Assembly (NCBI GenBank): GCA_030653405.1 | Contig: JAURZO010000217.1 | Location: forward strand, 1-59,326 | Reading direction: 5' to 3' | Length of the DNA: 59,326 nucleotides | Source of the DNA: Zwartia sp. | Lineage (GTDB): Bacteria > Pseudomonadota > Gammaproteobacteria > Burkholderiales > Burkholderiaceae_B | In this document: positions 34,528 to 42,880 of the stretch, one piece after another | Layout: every line of letters begins with the position of its first letter | How positions within the stretch are numbered: the stretch's first letter is position 1 | Made by a program: the position numbers and the translations under genes | Notes under the pieces: model-generated | Told to the model about the DNA's origin: nothing | What the model saw: the letters and a program-made list of their open reading frames with translations, nothing else | Database searches by the model: none

Positions 34528-35201
34528 CCGACTCGCTGAATCCCTACACCGTTGCAAAATTTCTTCAAGAGCATCCTGAGTTTTTTGTTCAGCACGCCGA
34601 ACTATTTTCAACTGTTGAAGTGCCTCACCCTCACCAACCCCGCACGATCTCGCTCGGTGAGCGCCAGATTTTGACGTTGCGAGAGCGGCTGCGGGACTTC
34701 GAATTCAGACTGGCGGACCTGGTTCGCAACGCAGCGCTGAACGAAATTACTACAGACAAGCTCAATCGCTGGTGCGTGCGCATGCTGGCTGAACAGGCCC
34801 CACTCCGGCTACCCGGCGAGGTTGCGCTCGGACTTGCTGAACAATTCAACCTGCAAGAAGTCGCGTTGCGTGTTTGGGGTCTGGATTTGCCAGAGGAAGG
34901 TGTCGGGACACCTGTCGGCGAGGAAGTACACACTTATGCCAACAACCTGATCAAACCTTACTGTGGTAACGACATTGCCTTGACACCCGCGACCTGGCTT
35001 CATAAAAAGCCCGCTTCTTTGGCGATCTTGCCGCTTCGTGTCGCAGTCGGTGCGCCCGCCTTTGGTTTGCTGGTGTTGGGATCAGACGATCCAGAGCGCT
35101 TCGCACCAGACATGGGCGTGGCCTTTTTGCAAACCGTATGCATTCTGGCGAGCTCAGCGCTTTCGCGCTTGAAATTGCCCCAAACCGATTTCAACACCTG
35201 A
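34524..35201 (+). CDS. DUF484 family protein
   Basis: The 225 residue protein matches DUF484: V-A-K-F-L-Q-E-H-P-E-F-F at the N-terminus, then E-R-Q-I-L-T-L-R-E-R-L-R, which looks like a short coiled coil, and a GAF-like C-terminal half with S-L-A-I-L-P-L-R. The function is unknown. It nearly always sits between dapF and xerC, as it does here. The start is taken at the ATGA overlap with dapF rather than at the earlier in-frame ATG at 34398. Confidence 0.92.
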   Translation: MTDSLNPYTVAKFLQEHPEFFVQHAELFSTVEVPHPHQPRTISLGERQILTLRERLRDFEFRLADLVRNAALNEITTDKLNRWCVRMLAEQAPLRLPGEVALGLAEQFNLQEVALRVWGLDLPEEGVGTPVGEEVHTYANNLIKPYCGNDIALTPATWLHKKPASLAILPLRVAVGAPAFGLLVLGSDDPERFAPDMGVAFLQTVCILASSALSRLKLPQTDFNT

Positions 35202-35214
35202 GACGCCGCCGATC

Positions 35215-36156
35215 ATGTCAGAACCCGTCGCGGCCTGGCTCAAACATCTAGAGGTGAATCGCCGCTATTCTGGGCACACCCTTTCTGCTTACCGACGCGA
35301 CCTACAGCAACTCGTCATCCTCGCCGATGGCAAGCCCCTGGATCAGCTCGTCAACGGAAACATCCGACATTTTCTAGCGCGATTGCACGGCCAGGGCCAT
35401 AGCCCCCGCAGCATTGCTCGCACGCTCGCGGCATGGCGAGGTTTCTATACTTGGTGGGCACCACAAAGCAACATGCCGGCTAATCCAGCCGCTGACGTCC
35501 GTGCACCTAAAATATCCCGCGGACTGCCCAAGGCCCTATCGGTCGATCAAACCCAGGCGTTGCTTGAAGCACCCGCACTGACCACGCCCACAACACCTGT
35601 GGCGCTAAGAGATCGAGCGATGTTCGAGCTGTTTTATTCCAGCGGCCTGCGCCTCAGTGAGTTGGTGGGGCTGGATACGCAATACATTCAATCTAAAGAC
35701 CACACCTCGGCAGGCTGGATCAATCTAGACGACCGCGAGGTCAATGTTTTAGGCAAAGGCGGCAAACGCCGCAGCGTCCCCATCGGCACCCAGGCGCTCG
35801 AATGCCTGACCCGCTGGCTGCAGGTCCGCGAGCAACTCACGCGCGCCCAAGCCCTCGCAGCGAATGCCGCGGCACTATTCATTGGTGCGCGTGGCAGCAG
35901 AATCAGCCCGCGAATCGTGCAGTCCCAGCTGGCTAAGCTATCAAAACTCGCCGGACTACCCACCCACGTACACCCTCATGTGCTGCGTCACAGCTTTGCC
36001 AGCCACGTTTTGCAATCGGCTCAAGACTTAAGGGCAGTGCAAGAAATGCTTGGCCATGCCAATATTTCAACAACCCAGCTCTACACCAAGCTAGATTTTC
36101 AACATTTAGCGAAAGCCTACGACGCGGCTCACCCACGCTCTGGCAGAAAAACATAA
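35215..36156 (+). CDS. xerC: Site-specific tyrosine recombinase XerC
   Basis: The 313 residue protein has the N-terminal SAM-like core-binding domain and the catalytic domain. The latter carries Arg in S-S-G-L-R-L-S-E-L (about 146), Lys in G-K-G-G-K-R-R, H-x-x-R in H-V-L-R-H-S-F-A-S-H (about 252-256), His in L-G-H-A-N and the nucleophile Tyr in T-Q-L-Y-T-K (about 289). With XerD it resolves chromosome dimers at dif. The gene order dapF-DUF484-xerC supports XerC over XerD. No dif-like site was noticed nearby. Confidence 0.94.
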   Translation: MSEPVAAWLKHLEVNRRYSGHTLSAYRRDLQQLVILADGKPLDQLVNGNIRHFLARLHGQGHSPRSIARTLAAWRGFYTWWAPQSNMPANPAADVRAPKISRGLPKALSVDQTQALLEAPALTTPTTPVALRDRAMFELFYSSGLRLSELVGLDTQYIQSKDHTSAGWINLDDREVNVLGKGGKRRSVPIGTQALECLTRWLQVREQLTRAQALAANAAALFIGARGSRISPRIVQSQLAKLSKLAGLPTHVHPHVLRHSFASHVLQSAQDLRAVQEMLGHANISTTQLYTKLDFQHLAKAYDAAHPRSGRKT

Positions 36157-36207
36157 ATAAAACATATAGTTATGGTATTTCTTGCCTTAAATTCCGCCTC
36201 GAAGGGC

Positions 36208-36237
36208 TTGAAATTCTATTTGTCACCCCAATATGAT
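36208..36237 (+). promoter_or_regulatory. Predicted promoter of the CobW-type GTPase gene
   Basis: TTGAAA (36208-36213) and TATGAT (36232-36237) are separated by 18 bases. The leader that follows has an inverted repeat CAGCCTAG (36286-36293) / CTAGGCTG (36319-36326). I looked for a Zur-type palindrome near the -10 and did not find a convincing one. Confidence 0.5.
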
Positions 36238-36408
36238 AATGTGTTCTGCGATTTCAACTTAAATATCCTTGAGTCAGCATCATGTCAGCCTAGCCAGTCA
36301 CAGTGATTGCCCGAAGCCCTAGGCTGTGCTGTAATCCGACGTTCGCTTCTAGTCTGACCTTTGGCTCGATGCCCTGCACTTTTACCCGTTTTTGAAGTCA
36401 ATCTGCTC

Positions 36409-37554
36409 ATGAATTCCCCTCGTAGTCTGGACCAAATGGTTCCTGTCACCATCCTCACCGGCTTTCTCGGCGCGGGTAAAACCACGCTTTTAAAGCGCAT
36501 CCTGACCGAATATCACGGCAAACGTATCGCGGTGATCGAAAACGAATTTGGGCCTGAAAGCATCGACAATGATTTGTTGGTGCAGGACCAGGACGAGGAA
36601 ATCATCGAGTTATCGAATGGATGTGTTTGCTGCACCGTGCGCGGTGACTTGATGCGCACATTGATTGACTTGCGCAAGCGGCACGAATCGGGTGAGCTTA
36701 ATTTCGAACGCGTCATCATCGAAACAACTGGCATGGCCAACCCAGGCCCTGTCTGCCAGACTTTTTTCATGGATGATGATATCGCTGAGTACTATCGGTT
36801 GGATGCAGTCGTCACCATTGTCGATGCCAAGCACGGCATGGATACACTCGACGAGCAAGAAGAAGCCCAAAAACAAGTTGGCTTTGCGGATCGGATTCTG
36901 ATCTCGAAAAAAGACCTCGTCACTGACGAAGAATTTGCTGACCTGCGTCGCCGCATTGTGCACATGAATCCGCGCGCTTCAATCGAGGCCGTCAATTTCG
37001 GTGACACCGACCTGAAAAAGATCATTGATATCAGTGGTTTTAATCTGAATACGATTTTGGATATTGATCCTCAATTTTTATCTGATGATCACCCTGATGC
37101 TGCACATGATCACGACCACGATCATGACCACTCAGATCATGCCCACGGGCATGCGCATGATCACGACCATCACCACGGTCACGATCACGATCCAGCGACT
37201 TGCACCAACCCCGACCATGACCATGGTCACCAACATGCCAAGCCTGCCCACAATGACAGCATTGGTGCGTTTGTTTTCAAATCCGACAAGCCATTTGACC
37301 CTGAGCGCCTCGAAGAGTTTCTCGGCGGCGTCGTACAGGTCTATGGGCCGGATCTTTTACGTTACAAAGGTATCCTCTATATGAAAGGCATCAATAAGCG
37401 CATGCTCTTTCAAGGGGTACACATGTTGATGGGTGCCGAACCCGGCAAGCCTTGGCTGGCTAACGAAAAGAAGTCCACCAAAATGGTCTTCATCGGTCGC
37501 AAACTGCCTGAAGAGATCTTTACCAAAGGTCTGGAGCAATGCTTGGCCAAGTAG
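36409..37554 (+). CDS. CobW/COG0523 G3E-family GTPase, putative metal chaperone
   Basis: The 381 residue protein has Walker A G-F-L-G-A-G-K-T-T-L-L, the metal-binding C-x-C-C (G-C-V-C-C, about residues 72-75), E-T-T-G-M-A-N-P (switch/Walker B region), S-K-K-D-L (guanine specificity) and the CobW C-terminal domain. A His/Asp-rich insertion (about 226-275) with repeated D-H-D-H and H-G-H units could buffer zinc or another divalent metal. Family members include ZagA-type zinc chaperones and cobalt chaperones. The start at 36409 is uncertain (an ATG at 36436 is also possible). dksA follows after 45 bases. Confidence 0.9.
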   Translation: MNSPRSLDQMVPVTILTGFLGAGKTTLLKRILTEYHGKRIAVIENEFGPESIDNDLLVQDQDEEIIELSNGCVCCTVRGDLMRTLIDLRKRHESGELNFERVIIETTGMANPGPVCQTFFMDDDIAEYYRLDAVVTIVDAKHGMDTLDEQEEAQKQVGFADRILISKKDLVTDEEFADLRRRIVHMNPRASIEAVNFGDTDLKKIIDISGFNLNTILDIDPQFLSDDHPDAAHDHDHDHDHSDHAHGHAHDHDHHHGHDHDPATCTNPDHDHGHQHAKPAHNDSIGAFVFKSDKPFDPERLEEFLGGVVQVYGPDLLRYKGILYMKGINKRMLFQGVHMLMGAEPGKPWLANEKKSTKMVFIGRKLPEEIFTKGLEQCLAK

Positions 37555-37599
37555 TCCCTCTGCGCCAGTGTGCAGAGTTTAATTAATGGAGTGTTTTTC

Positions 37600-38184
37600 A
37601 TGGTATCCAAGGCAGCAAACCCCGCAGCAAGCAAGGCTACTGCAGCAAAAGCCCCCGTATCCGCACAGGCCACGATCGCTAAAGCCGTCACAGCGTCCGT
37701 ACCGGTAAAAACACCTGCAGTGGCCGCCAAGGCGACACATAAAAAGCCGAATAATGCAGGCGATCTATCCGAGAACAACTTGCCCACCGAGGCTGAGCTC
37801 TTGCGTATGCCCGAATCGGAATATATGAACGAGCGTCAGCTCGGTTTTTTCCGCGACCGCCTCAGACAGCTTGAGCAGGAAATCCTGAGCAATGCAGGCG
37901 CTACGACCGAGCACTTGCGTGAAACACAATTTGTGCCCGACCCTGCTGATCGCGCGACGATCGAAGAAGAGCACGCGCTGGAGTTGCGCACTCGCGATCG
38001 CGAACGCAAGTTGCTCAAGAAAGTGCAACAGTCCATCACGCGTATTGATAGTGGTGAGTATGGCTGGTGCGAAGAAACAGGCGAACCCATCGGTCTGCGT
38101 CGTTTGCTCGCACGTCCAACAGCAACACTATCTCTAGAGGCGCAAGAGCGTCGGGAAATGCGGCAGAAGATGTTCGGTGACTGA
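37600..38184 (+). CDS. dksA: RNA polymerase-binding transcription factor DksA
   Basis: The 194 residue protein has an Ala/Lys/Val-rich extension of about 50 residues, then the DksA core with a coiled coil (about 80-150) and the zinc-finger region D-S-G-E-Y-G-W-C-E-E-T-G-E-P-I-G-L-R-R-L. Only the first of the four canonical zinc cysteines is present; the distal pair reads S-L-E-A. This is common in alpha- and betaproteobacterial DksA and implies metal-independent folding. It modulates stable-RNA and amino-acid promoters with ppGpp. The start is chosen at 37600, with GGAG eight bases upstream; an ATG at 37570 is also in frame. Confidence 0.93.
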   Translation: MVSKAANPAASKATAAKAPVSAQATIAKAVTASVPVKTPAVAAKATHKKPNNAGDLSENNLPTEAELLRMPESEYMNERQLGFFRDRLRQLEQEILSNAGATTEHLRETQFVPDPADRATIEEEHALELRTRDRERKLLKKVQQSITRIDSGEYGWCEETGEPIGLRRLLARPTATLSLEAQERREMRQKMFGD

Positions 38185-38205
38185 CCTCTGACGCTTAAAT
38201 CACCT

Positions 38206-38241
38206 AAAGGGCACACTCGACTCAACACGAGTGTGCCCTTT
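38206..38241. terminator. Intrinsic terminator after dksA
   Basis: AAAGGGCACACTCG and CGAGTGTGCCCTTT form a perfect 14 bp stem with an 8 base loop, 21 bases after the dksA stop. It separates the CobW-dksA unit from hslVU. Confidence 0.93.
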
Positions 38242-38360
38242 CAATTTATAGTCAATAACACTGCATCGGCAACGTCGCTGCCGATGGCCGGTGACGCGAT
38301 CACCATCATTTTGCGACAATTATTTGGCACTTTTTATTCAGCAGCATTCAAGGCACGCAT

Positions 38361-38897
38361 ATGGAACAGTTTCACGGCACCACAATCGTTTGCGTCAGAC
38401 GCGGTAACCGCGTAGCACTGGGTGGTGATGGCCAAGTGACCCTTGGCAACATCATTATCAAAGGCACTGCCCGCAAAATCCGCCGCCTCTATCACGACAA
38501 AATTCTCGCTGGCTTCGCAGGTGCGACCGCCGATGCCTTTACCCTCCAGGAACGCTTTGAGGGCAAGCTTGAAAAACATCAGGGCAATCTGATGCGCGCG
38601 GCGGTCGAACTCACGCGCGACTGGCGCACCGATCGCGTGTTGCGCCGACTCGAAGCCATGTTGATCGTGGCTGATCGCGAGCACACCCTCGTCTTGACGG
38701 GCAATGGCGATGTACTTGAACCAGAAAACGGTCTGGCCGCAATCGGTTCGGGCGGCGCCTACGCGCAGTCAGCTGCGATGGCGTTATTACGTCACACAGA
38801 GCTCGCTCCCGAAGTCATCGTCAAACAGTCTCTCGAAATCGCGGGAGACCTGTGTATCTATACCAACCAACAGCATTTGATTGAAACACTGGAATAA
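38361..38897 (+). CDS. hslV: HslV peptidase subunit of HslUV protease
   Basis: The 178 residue Ntn-hydrolase starts M-E-Q-F-H-G-T-T-I-V-C-V-R-R. Removal of a six-residue propeptide would expose the catalytic Thr. The core shows A-L-G-G-D-G-Q-V-T-L-G-N, F-A-G-A-T-A-D-A-F-T-L and G-S-G-G-A-Y-A. It forms the dodecameric proteolytic core of HslUV. The hslU start is 2 bases after its stop. I saw no clear sigma-32 promoter in the 120 bases after the upstream terminator. Confidence 0.96.
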   Translation: MEQFHGTTIVCVRRGNRVALGGDGQVTLGNIIIKGTARKIRRLYHDKILAGFAGATADAFTLQERFEGKLEKHQGNLMRAAVELTRDWRTDRVLRRLEAMLIVADREHTLVLTGNGDVLEPENGLAAIGSGGAYAQSAAMALLRHTELAPEVIVKQSLEIAGDLCIYTNQQHLIETLE

Positions 38898-38899
38898 TC

Positions 38900-40231
38900 A
38901 TGTCGGCCTCAACAATGACACCTAGTGAAATCGTCTCCGAATTGGACAAATATATCGTCGGCCAAGGTCGCGCCAAGCGCTCCGTCGCCGTCGCCTTGCG
39001 AAACCGCTGGCGTCGCCAACAAGTTGCCGAGCCCCTGCGCCACGAAATTCATCCAAAAAATATTTTGATGATCGGCCCCACGGGTGTGGGGAAAACGGAA
39101 ATTGCCCGCCGCTTGGCCAAGCTTGTCGATGCGCCTTTCATCAAAATCGAAGCCACCAAATTCACCGAAGTTGGTTACGTCGGTCGCGATGTGGACACCA
39201 TCATTCGTGATCTCGCGGAGATCGCAGTCAAGCAAACACGCGAGCAAGAGATGAAGCGCGTGCGCACACTCGCTGAAGATTCAGCAGAGGACCGCATCCT
39301 CGATGTACTCCTGACACCGCCACGCGCAGCCGATGGCTCGCCGATCCGCGAAGAAAACGCGACCCGTCAAACGTTTCGTAAACGTCTGCGCGAGGGTCAT
39401 CTCGATCAGACCGAGATCGACATTGAAGTCTCACAACCCACGCCTCAGATGGACATCATGACGCCACCGGGTATGGAAGACATGGCTGAGCAGCTTAAGG
39501 GAATGTTCGCGGGTCTCTCACGCGAGAAAACAAACTCTCGCAAAATGACCGTCAAGGAAGCTTTTAAGCTTCTCGTGGACGAAGAAGCCGCCAAACGCGT
39601 CAACGAAGAAGATTTGCGCGCGATTGCCGTCCAAAAGGTTGAGCAACACGGCATCGTATTTCTGGATGAGATAGACAAAATCGCCGCGCGCCAGGAATCA
39701 GGGGGCGCAGATGTGTCTCGTCAGGGCGTACAGCGCGATTTATTACCGCTGGTCGAAGGCACCACTGTCACCACCAAATACGGCATGATCCGCACCGATC
39801 ACATTTTGTTCATCGCTTCGGGGGCTTTTCACCTCTCTCGCCCCTCTGATCTGATTCCAGAACTACAAGGACGTTTTCCCATCCGTGTAGAGCTCGACTC
39901 ATTAACAGCCAAAGATTTCGTGCAGATTCTGTGCGACACCGACGCCTCTCTGACCAAGCAATACACAGCATTGCTTGCAACAGAATCTGTCCACTTGAAT
40001 TTCACGGATGACGGAATCGCACGTCTGGCAGAGCTTGCCTTTGAGGTCAACGAGCGTACTGAAAACATCGGCGCACGCAGGCTCTACACCGTCATGGAAA
40101 AGCTTCTCGAAGACCTCTCCTTCGACGCGACGAGCAGCAGCGGTCAAACTATCGTGATCAATACCAGTTACGTGAATGACAAGCTTGCAGAGGCGGCAGC
40201 CAGCCAAGATCTCGCACGCTACGTTCTCTAA
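38900..40231 (+). CDS. hslU: HslU ATPase subunit of HslUV protease
   Basis: The 443 residue AAA+ unfoldase has the N-terminal P-S-E-I-V-S-E-L-D-K-Y-I-V-G-Q, Walker A G-P-T-G-V-G-K-T-E, Walker B V-F-L-D-E-I-D-K and sensor/Arg-finger regions with E-L-Q-G-R-F-P-I-R-V-E. It ends D-L-A-R-Y-V-L, the conserved C-terminal tail that docks into HslV. It is cotranscribed with hslV. Confidence 0.97.
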   Translation: MSASTMTPSEIVSELDKYIVGQGRAKRSVAVALRNRWRRQQVAEPLRHEIHPKNILMIGPTGVGKTEIARRLAKLVDAPFIKIEATKFTEVGYVGRDVDTIIRDLAEIAVKQTREQEMKRVRTLAEDSAEDRILDVLLTPPRAADGSPIREENATRQTFRKRLREGHLDQTEIDIEVSQPTPQMDIMTPPGMEDMAEQLKGMFAGLSREKTNSRKMTVKEAFKLLVDEEAAKRVNEEDLRAIAVQKVEQHGIVFLDEIDKIAARQESGGADVSRQGVQRDLLPLVEGTTVTTKYGMIRTDHILFIASGAFHLSRPSDLIPELQGRFPIRVELDSLTAKDFVQILCDTDASLTKQYTALLATESVHLNFTDDGIARLAELAFEVNERTENIGARRLYTVMEKLLEDLSFDATSSSGQTIVINTSYVNDKLAEAAASQDLARYVL

Positions 40232-40260
40232 TCCTCCCAACCTATCAGGACAACCACCCA

Positions 40261-40803
40261 ATGAGCACTCGACTCTCCATTATCGCCACCCGCACCGGAG
40301 ACGATGGCTCAACGGGGCTGGGAGACGGCACACGCGTACAAAAGGACAGCGCCCGTGTCCAAGCCATGGGCGATGTGGATGAGCTTAATAGTTGTCTAGG
40401 CCTGTTGCTGGCCGACACCCTTCCCGCAGACATTCACGCTGCGATCGCACCCACCCAGCATGTGTTGTTTGATTTGGGCAGCGAGCTTGCCGTACCCGGA
40501 TATTTTTTAATGAAAGCCGAGCAGGTCGCATATCTGGATCAACAGATCAGCGCCTTTAATACCAGGCTTGAGCCGCTAAAGGAATTTATCTTGCCCGGTG
40601 GTACCCGCGCAGCCTCTCTCGCACACATCGCCCGCAGCGTCTGCCGACGGGCCGAGCGCTCAGTGGTGGCACTGCATCACGAAACACCGATGGGTCCGTT
40701 GCCCCAACAATATTTAAATCGTCTTTCTGATCTACTGTTTATTTTGGCCCGATGCCTGAACAAGGCTGCTAGCCATCCTGATTCTTTGTGGCGGCGTGAC
40801 TAG
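40261..40803 (+). CDS. Cob(I)alamin adenosyltransferase, PduO/MMAB type
   Basis: The 180 residue protein carries T-R-T-G-D-D-G-S-T-G-L-G-D-G-x-R, V-D-E-L-N-S and the C-terminal R-S-V-C-R-R-A-E-R-S-V-V-A-L and L-N-R-L-S-D-L-L-F motifs of PduO-type adenosyltransferases. It attaches the adenosyl group of ATP to cob(I)alamin. No cobalamin synthesis gene is near, so it may serve salvage for a B12-dependent enzyme. Its stop directly abuts the stop of the convergent yhaV gene. Confidence 0.92.
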   Translation: MSTRLSIIATRTGDDGSTGLGDGTRVQKDSARVQAMGDVDELNSCLGLLLADTLPADIHAAIAPTQHVLFDLGSELAVPGYFLMKAEQVAYLDQQISAFNTRLEPLKEFILPGGTRAASLAHIARSVCRRAERSVVALHHETPMGPLPQQYLNRLSDLLFILARCLNKAASHPDSLWRRD

Positions 40804-41307
40804 TTACTTTTCATGTAGTTTGAGTCGTCGTAATCGAAGTGCTTCGCTTTGAGCTTCTTTGAGTAACTGTTGCCAACTGTCTGGTGGATGCCCGCTTTCA
40901 AGCATTTTGCGAAACACAAGATATGCATCATCACTGCTCTCATAAGCGCGCTTAGTATCATCATCGTTGACCCAAACATACACAATCACTTTAACTTGTG
41001 CGTGATAACGATAAAACAATCGATACTGTTGAAAAAATTTAGCGCGAAACCAATGCTTGCGATCTGAGCCAAGAGTTGCGCCCTGCCGATACTCTGGTCT
41101 CGTTGGATCTTGCGGGATCACATCAAATGCCAACTTAATGATTGCTGCTAATCGTTTGGTCGCATTTTTCTTTACATATCCGATTGGATCTTTTTTTTTA
41201 AGGCTCTCAACTTGACTGACGAGTTGCTCAATCTGATTTAAGAAAAGTGGATGCGCAAAAATTGTCCAACCTTGAATAGTGAGTCCTTCACTAAAAGCTC
41301 TGCTCAC
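40804..41307 (-). CDS. yhaV: Type II toxin YhaV (ribonuclease)
   Basis: The 167 residue protein matches YhaV throughout. It has W-T-I-F-A-H-P-L-F-L near the N-terminus, L-A-A-I-I-K-L-A-F-D-V-I-P-Q-D-P in the middle, then K-H-W-F-R-A-K-F-F-Q-Q-Y-R-L-F-Y-R-Y and V-Y-V-W-V-N-D-D-D-T-K-R. YhaV is a RelE-superfamily translation-dependent endoribonuclease neutralised by PrlF. The start overlaps the prlF stop by ATGA, so toxin synthesis depends on antitoxin translation. The base composition is AT-richer than the surrounding housekeeping genes, which fits acquisition by transfer. Confidence 0.93.
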   Translation of the reverse strand: MSRAFSEGLTIQGWTIFAHPLFLNQIEQLVSQVESLKKKDPIGYVKKNATKRLAAIIKLAFDVIPQDPTRPEYRQGATLGSDRKHWFRAKFFQQYRLFYRYHAQVKVIVYVWVNDDDTKRAYESSDDAYLVFRKMLESGHPPDSWQQLLKEAQSEALRLRRLKLHEK

Positions 41308-41636
41308 TCATCATCTGCCGATAAGGGCTGATCCAAATCAACCGGGACACCCTCAACAAGAGATTGCACCCGTTGAACAAAAGCAAGGTCTATCGCCACT
41401 AATCGCTCAGGGTGGTTCGCAAGATCACGAGCGAGGAAACTAAGAAACGGATCAAGACCGGGGTCATTGACTTCAGTGGTTTCGGCACGTGTCAGCATCA
41501 CACCTCCATCTGGAAGAATGGTGTAGTGAATTTTGTCGCGTTTACCCAGACGCAAGGCACGGCGTACAGTTTCAGGCACTGTCGTTTGATAACGATCAGT
41601 TAGCGTGGACTCAACTTCAAGCGTGATGGGCATCAT
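41304..41636 (-). CDS. prlF: Type II antitoxin PrlF (AbrB/MazE fold)
   Basis: The 110 residue protein has an N-terminal swapped-hairpin AbrB domain, E-S-T-L-T-D-R-Y-Q-T-T-V-P-E-T-V-R-R-A-L, and a C-terminal part N-D-P-G-L-D-P-F-L-S-F-L-A-R-D that binds YhaV. The frame is open to 41666. However, a promoter (TTGACG 41695-41690, TACCAT 41671-41666) would start transcription near 41659, so the ATG at 41636 (or the next at 41633) is the likely start. PrlF represses its own operon together with YhaV in E. coli. Confidence 0.9.
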   Translation of the reverse strand: MMPITLEVESTLTDRYQTTVPETVRRALRLGKRDKIHYTILPDGGVMLTRAETTEVNDPGLDPFLSFLARDLANHPERLVAIDLAFVQRVQSLVEGVPVDLDQPLSADDE

Positions 41637-41665
41637 GTTTATGGAATAAAACTTCAATGACATCA

Positions 41666-41695
41666 ATGGTAATGCAATTGCATTACTCTCGTCAA
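41666..41695 (-). promoter_or_regulatory. prlF-yhaV promoter with an 18 bp operator palindrome
   Basis: GTAATGCAATTGCATTAC at 41669-41686 is a perfect 18 bp palindrome lying between a -35 TTGACG (41695-41690) and a -10 TACCAT (41671-41666) spaced by 18 bases. A repressor bound there would block RNA polymerase. The PrlF/YhaV complex is the obvious candidate ligand, by inference. Confidence 0.75.
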
Positions 41696-41783
41696 GAGAG
41701 GAAAAGCCCCCTTTTAACTCTCACAGGCTCAATTTCTCAACCATCCAAATTCGCTCTGGCGGAGGGATCGGTTGTCCATACGA

Positions 41784-41853
41784 AATTGATATCCTTTAGT
41801 TATCAATTCATCATTAAGTTTCATTTTACGTGAATCATTTCTGCTTCTAGTAT
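41784..41853 (+). promoter_or_regulatory. Promoter and LysR-type operator of the Bug operon (site A)
   Basis: AATTGATA (41784-41791) and TATCAATT (41801-41808) form a perfect inverted repeat with a 9 base spacer, which contains the T-N11-A signature of LysR-type recognition sites. A -35 TTTACG (41825-41830), 17 base spacer and -10 TAGTAT (41848-41853) follow, so the repeat centres near -64 from the expected start. Positions 41801-41840 match 45984-46023 at 33 of 40 bases. Confidence 0.82.
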
Positions 41854-41890
41854 GAGGGGGTCAGTCCAACAACGGAATCAGGAGACCCCC

Positions 41891-42853
41891 ATGAAAATAA
41901 AACTTATCAATGCCTTGATGCTTGGCCTCGTCGTGGCAGTCAGCGCACCCGCGTTGGCACAAGAGTGGCCCACCAAACCCGTTAAATTACTCGTCGGCTC
42001 CTCCCCAGGTGGCGGCACAGATGCCATGGCACGCGCCGTTGCTGACAAATTGACGCCAATGTGGGGTCAAACGGTCGTAGTGGAGAATAAGCCCGGGGCG
42101 TCCAATACACTTGCAGCGGATCTCACCGCCAAATCAACAGATGGCCAAACAATGCTCATGGGCGTCTCGACAGCACAAGCGATTGCGCCACATCTGCTCA
42201 AGCTTAACTACAACAACGAAAAAGACCTCATTCCCGTCGCTTTCACTGGCTCCGTTCCAAACGTGCTGGTCGTGGCGGCCAATAGCCCCGTCAATAGCGT
42301 GCAAGATCTGGTGAAACTGCTCAAGAGTAAACCCGGCCAGCTCAACTTCGCCTCCAGTGGTGCGGGCAGCACTCAGCACATTGCCGCCGAGCTCTTTAAA
42401 GATCTGGCGGGCGTCAACGCCGTTCACGTGCCGTACAAGGGTAGCGGTCCTGCCATGATTGATTTGATCGCTGGTCAAGTGCAATACGCGTTCGAAACTA
42501 TGTCCTCCGCCTTGCCACAGATCCGTGGGGGCAAACTCAAAGCACTCGGTGTTGCCAGCGATGCACGCAACCCCCAGCTGCCCGACACACCGACGATGAA
42601 AGAAGCGGGTGTGCCCTTGGTGATGAGCGCCTGGTATGGCGTTTATATGCCCGCCAATACACCTGCCGCTGTGATCAACAAAGTCAACGCGGATGTGAAC
42701 AAGGTCCTTAATATGCCCGATACCACCAAACGCTTGGAAACTATTGGAGCAACAATTCAGCCCATGTCACAAACGCAATTCAAAGCGTTTCACGATGCTG
42801 AAAACAAGCGTTATGCCGACGTGATTAAAAAGAACAACATTCAAGTTAATTAA
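41891..42853 (+). CDS. Tripartite tricarboxylate transporter receptor (Bug/TctC family)
   Basis: The 320 residue protein has a signal peptide ending A-L-A-Q-E-W-P-T-K-P-V-K, then the Bug core: P-G-G-G-T-D-A-M-A-R, E-N-K-P-G-A-S-N, F-A-S-S-G-A-G-S-T-Q-H, H-V-P-Y-K-G-S-G-P and P-T-M-K-E-A-G-V. Bug proteins are periplasmic binding proteins for carboxylates, amides and other small acids. The membrane subunits TctA and TctB are not adjacent, so it probably feeds a shared or distant transporter or acts as a sensor. GGAG at 41881-41884 supports the start at 41891. The dehydratase gene follows after 27 bases. Confidence 0.92.
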   Translation: MKIKLINALMLGLVVAVSAPALAQEWPTKPVKLLVGSSPGGGTDAMARAVADKLTPMWGQTVVVENKPGASNTLAADLTAKSTDGQTMLMGVSTAQAIAPHLLKLNYNNEKDLIPVAFTGSVPNVLVVAANSPVNSVQDLVKLLKSKPGQLNFASSGAGSTQHIAAELFKDLAGVNAVHVPYKGSGPAMIDLIAGQVQYAFETMSSALPQIRGGKLKALGVASDARNPQLPDTPTMKEAGVPLVMSAWYGVYMPANTPAAVINKVNADVNKVLNMPDTTKRLETIGATIQPMSQTQFKAFHDAENKRYADVIKKNNIQVN

Positions 42854-42880
42854 TTTAAAAGTTGCACAGGAAGTTTATTT

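Noticed and set aside
36157..36408. Zur box before the CobW-type GTPase gene
   Set aside because: The AT-rich sequence around the predicted -10 is not a convincing palindrome of the Zur type.
38242..38360. Sigma-32 heat-shock promoter for hslVU
   Set aside because: No CTTGAA-type -35 with a CCCCAT-type -10 at the right spacing was found. A TTGCGA and T-rich stretch are present but do not match.
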